DNA of 64,000 bases from Sporosarcina cyprini (lineage in GTDB: Bacteria; Bacillota; Bacilli; Bacillales_A; Planococcaceae), in the NCBI RefSeq assembly GCF_022048975.1, contig NZ_JAKMHX010000010.1:1-64000 (forward strand), read 5' to 3'. The position numbers were made by a program, and so were the translations under genes. Position 1 is the stretch's first letter, and the number at the start of each line of letters is the position of its first letter. Positions 42,828-51,127 of the stretch are shown here, one piece after another. The notes under the pieces are model-generated. The model did no database searches. It was not told the DNA's origin and saw only the letters and a list, made by a program, of their open reading frames with translations.

Positions 42828-43928
42828 TCATTCATATTCACCTAGTATTTCCACTGCTTTATCCGCGAGTGATGTATCAATGGCGATATTGAAGTCGATG
42901 TCACCTAGGATGGCGCCGTTTGCTTTGTAGGAATCAAATTGTTTTTTGATGTCCTCAACGTACATGTCGCCGTTCGGGTTAAGTCCGGTGACATGTACTT
43001 TATCCCACAGTGCAGGATCTTTCAGTGCTGTATGTTTCACCATGATGTCGATGACTTCCGCTTTGCCGATGTCCTTGAAGAAGGCATCATTGTAATCATG
43101 CAATCCTTTCAGGTAGGCAAGCATGAATCGGAGTGACAGTTCATCATCCGCCATGAATTTCGGTGAGGCGAGTACCATGGCAATTTGTGATTCTGGTGCG
43201 TAATCGGTTGCGTCGCCAAATCGTACATGGAACCCTTTTTCGACGCCTTGGGTAATGAGCGGCTCGATGTTCAGCGCTGCGTCGATTGTTCCAGAATCAA
43301 TGGCGCCTAGCATCGCACCGAAATCAGCGATGTGGACATACTCGACATCGTCTTCGGTTAAGCCGGCATGCTTCAGCATCTCTTCATAAATATAGCCATC
43401 AATCGAATTGCGGGATGAAACCCCAATCTTCTTCCCTTTAAAGTCGCTGTATTCCTTGATTTCATCGACCATATGATTGCCGATGACGAAGGTGAAATAG
43501 GAATTGCCTGGTACGTTATGTCCCTTATCCGCAATAATTCGTACATCTATGCCTTGTGCAATAGCGTTGAAGAACGATGCTGTCGATACACCACCTGCTA
43601 TATCCACTTCACCTGCTGCGAGGGCTGGCAGCATATCATCGCTGTTTGCAAAATCAGCGAATTCCACTTCGATGTTATAGTCCTCAAAGTATCCTTTTTC
43701 TTTGGCGATATAAAAACCTGCACCTGACGCCGCACCATCTTCGGCAATCAATACTTTCGTCCGTTTTTCAAGTGGTGCCAAGTCGCCAGACGGCGCTTCT
43801 GCGGCAGCTTCACCCGGTGGTTTCGTTTCGGATGCCGGCGGGGCGGCCGGCTCTGTCTTGCCGCATGCCCCAAGTACCCAAATACAACTTAACAGGAGTA
43901 TCCATCCTGCTTTCAGCCGCTTCTTCAT
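42828..43928 (-). CDS. ABC importer substrate-binding lipoprotein (SsuA/NMT1-like)
   Basis: A 366-residue lipoprotein (signal KAGWILLLSCIWVLGACGK, lipidated Cys near 20) followed by a Pro/Ala/Glu linker and an NMT1/THI5-like binding domain with AASGAGFYIAKEKGYFEDYN, GEVDIAGGVSTASFFNAI, KGKKIGVSSRNSIDGYIYEE and FGAMLGAIDSGTIDAALNIE. The family covers sulfonate, taurine, nitrate and thiamine-precursor importers. Operon with an ATPase and a permease. A sulfonate or related ligand is favoured by the sulfur context but not proven. ATG 43928 after GGGGAG. Confidence 0.9.
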   Translation of the reverse strand: MKKRLKAGWILLLSCIWVLGACGKTEPAAPPASETKPPGEAAAEAPSGDLAPLEKRTKVLIAEDGAASGAGFYIAKEKGYFEDYNIEVEFADFANSDDMLPALAAGEVDIAGGVSTASFFNAIAQGIDVRIIADKGHNVPGNSYFTFVIGNHMVDEIKEYSDFKGKKIGVSSRNSIDGYIYEEMLKHAGLTEDDVEYVHIADFGAMLGAIDSGTIDAALNIEPLITQGVEKGFHVRFGDATDYAPESQIAMVLASPKFMADDELSLRFMLAYLKGLHDYNDAFFKDIGKAEVIDIMVKHTALKDPALWDKVHVTGLNPNGDMYVEDIKKQFDSYKANGAILGDIDFNIAIDTSLADKAVEILGEYE

Positions 43929-43942
43929 ATGTTCTCCCCTTT

Positions 43943-44725
43943 TCATGCTTTTTGTTCTCTCGATTGCTGAACTTCCCTTTGAAGATGCTTCCATACCTCA
44001 ATGAATTGCTGTGCCATGTCCGGATCTTTTCTGATATCCTCGATGGTTCTCGGACGCGGAGTCGTCACTTTTATTTCTTTGATGATTTTGCCCGGCTGCG
44101 AGCTCATCAAAAGGATCCGGTCGCTTAGCAGCAATGCTTCGTCGATGCTGTGGGTAATGAATATCACTGTTTTTTTCGTCTCCGACCAGATGGACAATAA
44201 TTCTTCCTGCAAGATGAATTTATTCTGCTCATCCAACGCTGCAAAAGGTTCATCCATTAGCAAGATTTCCGGATCGTTCGCAAATGCCCGCGCGATGCTG
44301 ACCCTCTGTTTCATTCCGCCCGATAATTCCCTTGGATATAACTTCGAAAATTTTGCAAGCCCTGTCTTCTCCAAGTAATATTTCGTCCGTTCCTCGATCA
44401 ATTTCTTCGGTAGCCGCCTCATTTTCAAACCGAAAGCGACATTTTCTTCAACTGTCAGCCATGGGATGACGCCCCGTTCTTGAAAGACCATTGATTGGAG
44501 CGGACGGTCCTCATGATCGGTCGCGATATGGAATTCACCGACACTTGGCTGCTCCAAGCCCGCCAGGATCCGGAGCAGCGTTGTTTTTCCACAACCGCTC
44601 GGACCGACAATGCACACAAACTCTCCTTCTTCGATTGTCATAGAGATATCGTCAAGAGCGGTGACACTGCCTTGTTTTTTATAAAATGCCTTCGTCAAAT
44701 GTTGAATCGTAATTTTTTCTTTCAT
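43943..44725 (-). CDS. ABC importer ATP-binding protein (SsuB/TauB-like)
   Basis: A 260-residue ATPase: Walker A GPSGCGKTTL near 40, Q-loop MVFQERGVIPWL, signature LSGGMKQRVSIARAFA, Walker B ILLMDEPFAALDE and H-loop FITHSIDEALLLSD. The EAA-interacting features and length match the nitrate/sulfonate/taurine group. Start ATG 44725 after GGAGGTG; the longer frame upstream lies inside the permease gene. It is 4 nt from the permease stop. Confidence 0.95.
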   Translation of the reverse strand: MKEKITIQHLTKAFYKKQGSVTALDDISMTIEEGEFVCIVGPSGCGKTTLLRILAGLEQPSVGEFHIATDHEDRPLQSMVFQERGVIPWLTVEENVAFGLKMRRLPKKLIEERTKYYLEKTGLAKFSKLYPRELSGGMKQRVSIARAFANDPEILLMDEPFAALDEQNKFILQEELLSIWSETKKTVIFITHSIDEALLLSDRILLMSSQPGKIIKEIKVTTPRPRTIEDIRKDPDMAQQFIEVWKHLQREVQQSREQKA

Positions 44726-44729
44726 CCGA

Positions 44730-45551
44730 TCACCTCCATGGCAGCAGTTTTTTCTGGAATCCTCGCAGCAGTACAGAGAACAAATAGCCGAAGAAAGAAA
44801 TGAGAATGAGCCCGACATACATTTCTTGCAGCAGGAATGCCTTATACGACGTCCAAATTAAGTAGCCGATCCCCGAGGTCGCACCCATCATTTCGGCAGC
44901 CACAATCGTTAATAGTGCAATTGCCTGCCCCATTTGGATCCCTTCCAGCATAACGGGCAAAGCTCCGGGCAGAGCAATCTTATAAAAGAACTGCAGCTTT
45001 CCGGCTCCGTAGTTATTCGCAACGTCCAAATAGATCTGATCGATGTTCATTACCCCGGCTGCCGTATTGATAACGACCGGAAAGAACACACTGCCTGCAA
45101 TTGTAACTACTTTGGATAAATCACCGATTCCGAACAAAATAATTATCATTGGGAGTAACGCGAGCGTCGGGATCGGCATCAGCGCCATAACAATCGGCTG
45201 CATGAGATGCCGGATGGGCGAATAAAGACCCATTAAAAGGCCGATGATGACGCCCGGGATGACTCCTGCCAGAAATCCTACAAAAATCCGATACAATGAA
45301 ACCCCTACATGTTTTGCGAGTGATCCATTTGCCACCATATCAAAGAGAGTCCCTATGATCGCTGAAGGCGGAGGAAAGAAACGGGTATCGATCATCCCTG
45401 TTCTCGACAACACTTCCCACAGCAACAATAGGAAGATGGGCGATACAATGGTCAACAGTTGCTTAAACCGTTCCTTCGACTGTCTCCGCTTCCACTCTTG
45501 CTGTTCGATTTCAAACGGATCATGTTTTTCAATGGTTCCTCTTCTATCCAA
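44730..45551 (-). CDS. ABC importer permease (SsuC/TauC-like)
   Basis: A 273-residue permease with six membrane segments and the EAA-type loop NIDQIYLDVANNYGAGKLQFFYKIALPGALPVMLEGIQMG. It begins with a charged cytosolic head (EKHDPFEIEQQEWKRRQSKERF). TTG 45551 is preferred because AGGTGG lies upstream at good distance; ATG 45569 lacks a site. First gene of the operon permease, ATPase, binding protein. Confidence 0.92.
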   Translation of the reverse strand: MDRRGTIEKHDPFEIEQQEWKRRQSKERFKQLLTIVSPIFLLLLWEVLSRTGMIDTRFFPPPSAIIGTLFDMVANGSLAKHVGVSLYRIFVGFLAGVIPGVIIGLLMGLYSPIRHLMQPIVMALMPIPTLALLPMIIILFGIGDLSKVVTIAGSVFFPVVINTAAGVMNIDQIYLDVANNYGAGKLQFFYKIALPGALPVMLEGIQMGQAIALLTIVAAEMMGATSGIGYLIWTSYKAFLLQEMYVGLILISFFGYLFSVLLRGFQKKLLPWR

Positions 45552-45585
45552 TGTCCACCACCTCTTCATCTAAATGATATGTTTA

Positions 45586-45607
45586 TGCCTATGGGTCGAC
45601 ATAGGCA
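45586..45607. promoter_or_regulatory. Perfect inverted repeat upstream of the ABC importer operon
   Basis: TGCCTATG and CATAGGCA flank a 6-nt centre, 35 nt before the permease start, in a stretch that also contains -10-like AT-rich sequence (CATAAA). It is placed as an operator. The TGCCTATGG half also appears in the CstR-like site at 28372, which may be chance. Confidence 0.55.
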
Positions 45608-45665
45608 AACGTCGAGATATCGGGAATTATGCGGATGTGCCATTGCCCTGCGAATGATCTGTACA

Positions 45666-45713
45666 CAAAAAAGCATCGTTTAGCCGATTTCGACTGTAAC
45701 GATGCTTTTTTTG
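45666..45713. terminator. Terminator after the membrane rhodanese gene
   Basis: AAAAAAGCATCGTT pairs with AACGATGCTTTTTTT. It isolates the rhodanese gene from the ABC operon. Confidence 0.85.
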
Positions 45714-45760
45714 ATCCCGAAATGAAATCAATTGTAATACGCACTCAACTTAACTGCTGC

Positions 45761-46111
45761 TCAGCGCCAGGCACTCATTCCGCCTCTGACATTCACTACG
45801 TTGGCAAAACCCGCTTTCTTCAGCAAGGCTGCCGCCTTTGAACTGCGCATGCCGCTTTGGCAAATGACGACGACTTCTTTCGTTTTATCCAATTGATCCA
45901 TTTTCGCATGTAACCCTTGAAGAGGAATGTTCTTGAACTCCTTAATATGCCGGGCCTTGTATTCTCCAGGCGTCCGGACATCCACAAATTGTTTCGTTTT
46001 GTCCTGGAGCATCCCTTTCAGCTCTTCTGTGGAGATCGAGCGCACTCCTTTGGCAGGCATCATTCGCCATACGAGGAAAGCAACAACTATGAAAAATAGT
46101 ATCCATCCCAT
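45761..46111 (-). CDS. Membrane-anchored rhodanese
   Basis: A 116-residue protein with an N-terminal membrane segment (GWILFFIVVAFLVWRMM) and a rhodanese domain: TKQFVDVRTPGEYKARHI and the active-site loop VVICQSGMRSSKAA (Cys near 86). The YtwF/YqhL-type architecture places it at the inner face of the membrane. Two CstR-like sites lie upstream (46140-46175), tying it to the CstR regulon 17 kb away. Confidence 0.92.
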   Translation of the reverse strand: MGWILFFIVVAFLVWRMMPAKGVRSISTEELKGMLQDKTKQFVDVRTPGEYKARHIKEFKNIPLQGLHAKMDQLDKTKEVVVICQSGMRSSKAAALLKKAGFANVVNVRGGMSAWR

Positions 46112-46139
46112 CTATATCATCCTTTGTTTTCGTATTTAT

Positions 46140-46175
46140 TACCCCTGTAGGTATTAATATACCATAAGGGGTATT
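46140..46175. promoter_or_regulatory. Tandem candidate CstR operators
   Basis: Two sites centred 20 bp apart: ATACC-TACAGG-GGTAA (minus strand, 46140-46155) and ATACC-ATAAGG-GGTAT (46160-46175). They lie 29 nt upstream of the membrane rhodanese gene, where its promoter must be. Confidence 0.6.
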
Positions 46176-46214
46176 AAGAAAACAATATAAAAGAGAGAGG
46201 CGCGATTGCTTCTC

Positions 46215-47486
46215 TCAATACAGGATGCCGAATTGTTTTGCTTCAAATGTGAGTTCTTCCCGGAAGGAAGGATGCGCAATTTGAATTAATGCTTTTGCCC
46301 GTTGCGACAATGATTTGCCGTGAAGGCGCGCGATTCCGTATTCCGTCACGATATTATCGACATCATTTTTAGAAGTCGTCACGACGGATCCCGGTGTCAA
46401 ATGAAGTTTAATTCGTGAGATCGTATCGTCTTTCGCAGTGGAATGCATGCAGACATATCCTTTTCCATGCTTCGCCAAGCGAACTCCTCGGGCAAAATCC
46501 GCTTGTCCGCCTGTCGATGAATAATAGCTGCCACCGACCGTTTCCGAAGCGCACTGTCCATATAAATCCACTTCCGTTGTGGCATTAATGGAAACAATAT
46601 GAGGTTCTTTCGCAATTTCATATGGATCATTTACAATACGGACCGGTAAAAATTCCACAGATGGATTGTCATGCAGAAAATCATAGAGACGCTGCGACCC
46701 GAAGGCGAACGTCGTAATAATTTTGCCTTGATGGGTTGATTTCCGCATGCCATCCACCGCACCCGCCTCAACGAGATCCACAATGCCATCCGTCAGCATT
46801 TCGGTATGAATTCCGAGATGACGGCGGTCTTTCAGCATTTTCATAACAGCGTTCGGAATGGCGCCAATTCCTATCTGCAAGGTGTCGCCGTCCTTTATAT
46901 CTTCCGTAATGTACTGGGCGATTTTGACGTCTTTATCCGTAACAACAGGAATTCGCTCTTCCGTTAACGGCCGATTATTTTCGATATATCCTGCCACTTG
47001 GCTGACGTGAATTTGGTTTCCTCCGAATGTGCGGGGCATGTATTGATTCACTTCCAGCACGAAGGGCACTTTCCCGATGAAATCAGCGACGTAATCCGCT
47101 TGTGTGCCGAGGGAGAAATAGCCATGCCGGTCCATCGGGGAGGCGGTCGCCAACACCATCGGACGCTTGGCGGTCTTCTCCAGCAAGCGGGACACTTCCT
47201 GAAAAACGTTTGGAATCAGCTCGACATGCCCTTCCCTGAATGCTTTGCGTGTCGCACCGCTAAGAAAATAGGAAATATGCGATACATGCCCTTTCATTTC
47301 TCCATCGATGTACGCCCGCTCCTGCAAGGCGAGCATCTGATGCACGTTCACCTGGTCCAATGATTTGTTATTCTCTTCCACTATATCTAAAAGCCGATGC
47401 GGCTCGCCATTCGCTAAAGGCAAGATCAGGTCGGTATGTGGTTCAATTAAACGAATAAATTCTTCATCCTGTAAAATACGGGTCAT
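46215..47486 (-). CDS. Acetyl-CoA hydrolase/CoA-transferase family protein
   Basis: A 423-residue enzyme of the acetyl-CoA hydrolase/4-hydroxybutyrate CoA-transferase family. Conserved parts are LATASPMDRHGYFSLG, LQIGIGAIPNAVMKML, MLTDGIVDLVEAGAVDG, SINATTEVDLYGQCASE (the catalytic glutamate region) and the C-terminal GVRLAKHGKGYVCMHST plus ARLHGKSLSQRAKALIQIAHP. It probably exchanges CoA between acetate and another carboxylate. ATG 47486 with AGGAAGTG upstream; the frame runs 37 codons further without a site. Confidence 0.9.
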   Translation of the reverse strand: MTRILQDEEFIRLIEPHTDLILPLANGEPHRLLDIVEENNKSLDQVNVHQMLALQERAYIDGEMKGHVSHISYFLSGATRKAFREGHVELIPNVFQEVSRLLEKTAKRPMVLATASPMDRHGYFSLGTQADYVADFIGKVPFVLEVNQYMPRTFGGNQIHVSQVAGYIENNRPLTEERIPVVTDKDVKIAQYITEDIKDGDTLQIGIGAIPNAVMKMLKDRRHLGIHTEMLTDGIVDLVEAGAVDGMRKSTHQGKIITTFAFGSQRLYDFLHDNPSVEFLPVRIVNDPYEIAKEPHIVSINATTEVDLYGQCASETVGGSYYSSTGGQADFARGVRLAKHGKGYVCMHSTAKDDTISRIKLHLTPGSVVTTSKNDVDNIVTEYGIARLHGKSLSQRAKALIQIAHPSFREELTFEAKQFGILY

Positions 47487-47546
47487 CGTGTACACTTCCT
47501 GGCCTGTTTTTCCCCTAGTATAACGTAGCCTGAGCGCCCGCTCAAC

Positions 47547-47575
47547 TTGTTGTAAAGTTCCTCGGAATCTATAAT
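47547..47575 (+). promoter_or_regulatory. SigA-type promoter giving a probable leaderless mRNA
   Basis: TTGTTG (47547-47552) and TATAAT (47570-47575) with a 17-nt spacer. The expected start point about 7 nt downstream coincides with the ATG of the FhuF-like gene at 47582, and there is no ribosome-binding site. Confidence 0.6.
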
Positions 47576-47581
47576 GGACAT

Positions 47582-48283
47582 ATGAGAAATTTATCAACGG
47601 AACAAATCATCCAATTGAATCAATATAGTGTGTATGCTGAGAAGCCAGACCATCCTGTATTTACATTAGAGGAAATCATGGATGCAGCTAAAACGGCGGA
47701 CTGTTTGAAAACTGTAGAAGTGATCAGTGGAAGTCCCAATAGCGTGGTCGCCGCCTCCTTCTTTATGCGACGATATGGCATGTTTGCGGCGATGCAGCTA
47801 ACAAACCTGACGAAGTATGAGGAGATGTGGCAAGGGACGCCGCGCCGTCTAACATTTGGCGCAAAAGTGGAATACGGGAACCGAACGGTCAGCACATATA
47901 CAGATGAGGCAGATTGGAAGCTGGTGGATCACCGGGAAGAGGCCATCCGTTCTCTTCTTATTCAAGCCAACTCCTTAATTCAGCAAATCCGTGAAGCCGC
48001 GGCCGTTTCGCCACTCACCTTATGGGAGAACATCTTCGGTTTTCTTCTGTGGCAATACCACGTCATGTTGAATCATCCTGCAACAGCATCGGAGGCCCGC
48101 GATGACTTAAACATCTTAAAAGACGATCAAACCTGGGCAGGCATCGCACCCTACTCGCGCTTTGCGAAATACTTAAACGGCAGCGAGCCGTCCGCCCTGT
48201 TGAATACAACTGTCCGTACGACCTGTTGCTTTTCCAAAGATGTCCCCGGGCTTATACAATGCGGTTTTTGTCCTTTGAAGTAG
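47582..48283 (+). CDS. FhuF-like ferric-siderophore reductase
   Basis: A 233-residue protein with the FhuF-type 2Fe-2S motif at its C-terminus, CCFSKDVPGLIQCGFC (C-C-x10-C-x2-C). The upstream region SPLTLWENIFGFLLWQYHVML fits the helical body of such proteins, which release iron from imported hydroxamate siderophores by reduction. The ATG has no Shine-Dalgarno and the promoter would start the RNA at the ATG itself. No siderophore uptake gene is adjacent. Confidence 0.78.
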   Translation: MRNLSTEQIIQLNQYSVYAEKPDHPVFTLEEIMDAAKTADCLKTVEVISGSPNSVVAASFFMRRYGMFAAMQLTNLTKYEEMWQGTPRRLTFGAKVEYGNRTVSTYTDEADWKLVDHREEAIRSLLIQANSLIQQIREAAAVSPLTLWENIFGFLLWQYHVMLNHPATASEARDDLNILKDDQTWAGIAPYSRFAKYLNGSEPSALLNTTVRTTCCFSKDVPGLIQCGFCPLK

Positions 48284-48324
48284 AAAGCGGAGACTTTCCT
48301 ATTAAGGAAGAGCCTCCGCCTAGA

Positions 48325-48603
48325 TTATGTTTGCCGAAACGCCAAATAACTATGTTTGAATGAATAAAGAAGGCCGAGAGTAGCAGCGCTGTAAAAGAGC
48401 CCCATAAAAATACCTGCAGGGAGATTACCGGGATGGCTCACAAATATGGACAAAATTAAAGCAGACACCGTAGCAACTGTCGATAACCAAGAAGAAGGCA
48501 CTTTAAAAAACCACTTGGCCGCCAGTACAACGAGTAATATAACCGGTACTGCCCATATGGCATCCCAAATATTCGTATGGATGATCGGATATTCGTTCAT
48601 CAA
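48325..48603 (-). CDS. Small membrane protein of unknown function
   Basis: About 92 residues with three hydrophobic segments (AIWAVPVILLVVLAAKWFF, WLSTVATVSALILSIFV, GIFMGLFYSAATLGLLYSF). AAAAGGA lies about 10 nt before TTG 48603 and 13 nt before ATG 48600, so either may start it. No family recognised. Confidence 0.7.
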   Translation of the reverse strand: MMNEYPIIHTNIWDAIWAVPVILLVVLAAKWFFKVPSSWLSTVATVSALILSIFVSHPGNLPAGIFMGLFYSAATLGLLYSFKHSYLAFRQT

Positions 48604-48673
48604 TTGTCATCAGTCCTTTTTTATCCATAGGATAGCCGAGTGGACTGACTTTATGCATGAAGGAGGAAATAAA

Positions 48674-49000
48674 ATGATGTGCCACGGACATGTTGTAAAA
48701 GGAAATGTAATCGATGCGGAAACACGCTGTTCCCATTATCATTCCCCGCTCGATATCATCGCCATAAAATTTTATTGCTGCGACACGTATTACCCTTGTT
48801 TTGATTGCCATGAAGAATCAGGTTGCGGCAACCCGGCTGTATGGCCAGCTGACCAGTTCAGTAAGAAGGCTGTTCTTTGCGGTTCTTGCGGGTATGAATT
48901 GACAGTGAATGAATACAAATCCTGTCAATCGGTATGTCCAAACTGCGCAGCAAAGTTCAACCCGGGATGCGGACTGCATTGGGAACTGTATTTTGAATAG
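48674..49000 (+). CDS. CHY-type zinc-finger protein
   Basis: A 108-residue protein with the CHY zinc-finger pattern: MMCHGHVVKGNVIDAETRCSHYHSPLD (C-H-x...C-x-H-x-H), FYCCDTYYPCFDCHEE, VLCGSCGYELTVNEY and SVCPNCAAKFNPGC, altogether at least three bound zinc ions. In bacteria these are small soluble proteins of unknown role. ATG 48674 has AAGGAGG 8 nt upstream. Confidence 0.9.
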   Translation: MMCHGHVVKGNVIDAETRCSHYHSPLDIIAIKFYCCDTYYPCFDCHEESGCGNPAVWPADQFSKKAVLCGSCGYELTVNEYKSCQSVCPNCAAKFNPGCGLHWELYFE

Positions 49001-49025
49001 AACGCGCGGAGGAGCAGCAGTTTAT

Positions 49026-49523
49026 TCACTGATCCTCCTCATGCACTTTTACAAATACCGTGCCAAATAGCTGTTCTTCAATGTACGCATCCAACTTCCA
49101 CATGCCACTTTTCGGCAGTGACATATTCGATGGAGCATGCCGGTCCGCTCCATTGTTCGGTCCACCAAGACCTGTTTCCAATACAACGATGGCGTCTTGA
49201 TCCTTTTCATGCGTACCGATTACTTTCAAATCTCCATCCAGTTCATCATCCGCACCCCAAAAATGCCACATATACTTTTGAACTTTATCCGGATAAAAAC
49301 GTAATAATTCAGAGTCGTCATATATGAAACCTATGCGTCCTTCTTCACCGATCAGGGTATAATTATCGCTCGTAAACAAAGCACTCTCTTCCCAAGCATC
49401 TTCACTTTTCTCTGCCTCTTCGGTCACCCCATCACCTTTGGTTTCACCAGATGATTTCGTGCAGCCGGCTATGATAGAGGCAAGGAGAAGAGAAATCAAT
49501 AGAAGAGTGGTTTTATTATTCAT
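49026..49523 (-). CDS. DUF4871-like lipoprotein
   Basis: A 165-residue lipoprotein: signal NKTTLLLISLLLASIIAGC, then an acidic linker. The mature domain carries YTLIGEEGRIGFIYDDSELL, KYMWHFWGADDEL, GLGGPNNGADRHAPSNMSLP and GMWKLDAYIEEQLFGTVFV, which fits the DUF4871 proteins of Bacillus. Function unknown. GGAGG precedes ATG. Confidence 0.82.
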   Translation of the reverse strand: MNNKTTLLLISLLLASIIAGCTKSSGETKGDGVTEEAEKSEDAWEESALFTSDNYTLIGEEGRIGFIYDDSELLRFYPDKVQKYMWHFWGADDELDGDLKVIGTHEKDQDAIVVLETGLGGPNNGADRHAPSNMSLPKSGMWKLDAYIEEQLFGTVFVKVHEEDQ

Positions 49524-49562
49524 ACTAAATACCTCCGTTTCATTTGAACCTCTATTTTCAAG

Positions 49563-49967
49563 TCAATGAATCAGTTCTTCTGTTTCCCTTGTTATCATCC
49601 ATCTTTCGTTAATAAGCTCCCAATTTTCTATGGTAAAAAGCCTCGCTGCGACTTCTTCATCTTTAACAAGTAGCAGTTCATAGAAGACGACGGTATGCTC
49701 AGCATCCCTCAGTCGGATGACCCGGTTTTCAAACTTCTTTGCCGCGCCGATAAAGTGGCTAACGGACTGCTTCATGCCATCAATGGACTGTTGTTTAGAA
49801 AATATCATTGGTTGACTCGTGCCGGGTTGAAAGAAAGCCACATAATAATCATCGGTCATTCTATCAAGCTGGGAGGTGTCACCCGTTTTCATTGCGTAAT
49901 TCCAAGAAACAATGAAGTCATCATGCATTTTCGTAAATTCAATCAATCGTTTTTGTAATTGATCCAT
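49563..49967 (-). CDS. SnoaL/DUF4440-like protein
   Basis: A 134-residue alpha+beta protein of the NTF2-like type: FTKMHDDFIVSWNYAMKTGD, YYVAFFQPGTSQPMIFSKQQ, HTVVFYELLLVKDEEVAAR and a final WMITRETEEL. NTF2-like folds bind varied small ligands. ATG 49967 (MDQLQKR) follows a purine-rich GGGGAATGGGAA. Function unknown. Confidence 0.6.
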   Translation of the reverse strand: MDQLQKRLIEFTKMHDDFIVSWNYAMKTGDTSQLDRMTDDYYVAFFQPGTSQPMIFSKQQSIDGMKQSVSHFIGAAKKFENRVIRLRDAEHTVVFYELLLVKDEEVAARLFTIENWELINERWMITRETEELIH

Positions 49968-50046
49968 TTCCCATTCCCCTTTATTTTGCCGATACAAGCC
50001 TCTTATATTTCACTTATTCGCCACTCTCTCTTGAAAACCTTTTTAA

Positions 50047-50817
50047 CTAGGCACGTGCTTGGAAAGAGTGCCGGTTTTGCTTCCGCTCATAAAAGCGTTG
50101 AACACTTATGGAGACAAGTAACAAGCTGATCAAAGCAGAATCGATGATTCGTACAACAATAATGCCAAAGGACTTAATTGAAACAGAATCAATGAGATAC
50201 CAGAAACCAAACAAAAGTGTTGTTGCCAAAGCTATTTGGCCCCAATAAAGCCATTTTTGCTTTGGTTCTGCATCACAGTCATCGTCCCTCCCATACTTCG
50301 CTGTCCGAAGGTACATATAGCTGATAATCGCAAGGATGCCAACTAGAGTGCCCCCATGCTGAAGGAACTTAAAAACCGGAATCGCAAAATCAAAAACAGG
50401 AACCTGATACGTGAGTATGGAAAAGTTCCTCACCATAAAGCCACCTGCATGAGTGAAAGAATCCCACACCCCATGAGTGAGCATTCCAAATAAGGCTGAA
50501 TAGAAAAAGACGCACATCTTTAAGAAACGGGTCGAACTAGTTTTCGGAGAATAGGTGTCTTGCAAAGCGGATGGCAGATGTCTAAATAATGTTTCATGTA
50601 TACATGCCTGGTAAATCAAATAAACGATTATCACAATAGGAAGATTAAAAACTAGAAATCCCCATAAAGTATGGCCAATCTCACCATACGGCCTGCCACG
50701 CAAAAAATACTCAAAATCCGGCGACATACTCCCCAAAACCATCGCTAAGAAATTCACGTATTGACTCTTTCTCGAAAAAGGCAAGATGACTGCAGGATGA
50801 GCGAAGGTCAGCGGCAT
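50047..50817 (-). CDS. DUF4184-family membrane protein
   Basis: A 256-residue membrane protein with about six segments that starts PLTFAHPAVILPF and continues LGSMSPDFEYFLRG, the diagnostic opening of DUF4184; HGVWDSFTHAGG in the middle is also family-typical. The conserved histidines and acidic residues hint at a metal-dependent activity like that of YdjM-type hydrolases. CAGGAGTG precedes ATG. Confidence 0.85.
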   Translation of the reverse strand: MPLTFAHPAVILPFSRKSQYVNFLAMVLGSMSPDFEYFLRGRPYGEIGHTLWGFLVFNLPIVIIVYLIYQACIHETLFRHLPSALQDTYSPKTSSTRFLKMCVFFYSALFGMLTHGVWDSFTHAGGFMVRNFSILTYQVPVFDFAIPVFKFLQHGGTLVGILAIISYMYLRTAKYGRDDDCDAEPKQKWLYWGQIALATTLLFGFWYLIDSVSIKSFGIIVVRIIDSALISLLLVSISVQRFYERKQNRHSFQARA

Positions 50818-51127
50818 TTATTTTCACTCCTGATTGTTCATAATAAGAAACAATTTCTTACTTTTATTGTAGCATAATCCTTCGATGCTTCTCTGCTGAT
50901 CACTAGTAGTAGTGAATACTCGTTGAAAACATAGCATTTACAGCAGCTCTCAACGAGTAGCCAATCTCTCTCTTACCTACGTACAAAAACAAGCCGCCAT
51001 AAAATCAGCAATACTGATGTTATGACGGCTCTTACATGTAATTAATATTTAGCTATGTTTGCAAAGATCGTTCTATTTTCGAGACAGTATCCGTTCCAAT
51101 GGATGGAAGTCCCCACACAACTCTTGT
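50818..51127. other. Intergenic region
   Basis: No gene. An ACTCGTTGA/TCAACGAGT dyad with a long loop lies at 50916-50957 and a terminator at 50984-51031; otherwise nothing is recognisable. Confidence 0.6.
50984..51031 (-). terminator. Terminator of the AI-2E family gene
   Basis: Minus-strand GAGCCGTCATAA/TTATGGCGGCTT stem followed by GTTTTTG. Confidence 0.75.

Noticed and set aside
43577-44128. 183-codon plus-strand ORF
   Set aside because: Antisense of the substrate-binding protein and ATPase genes, no start signal.
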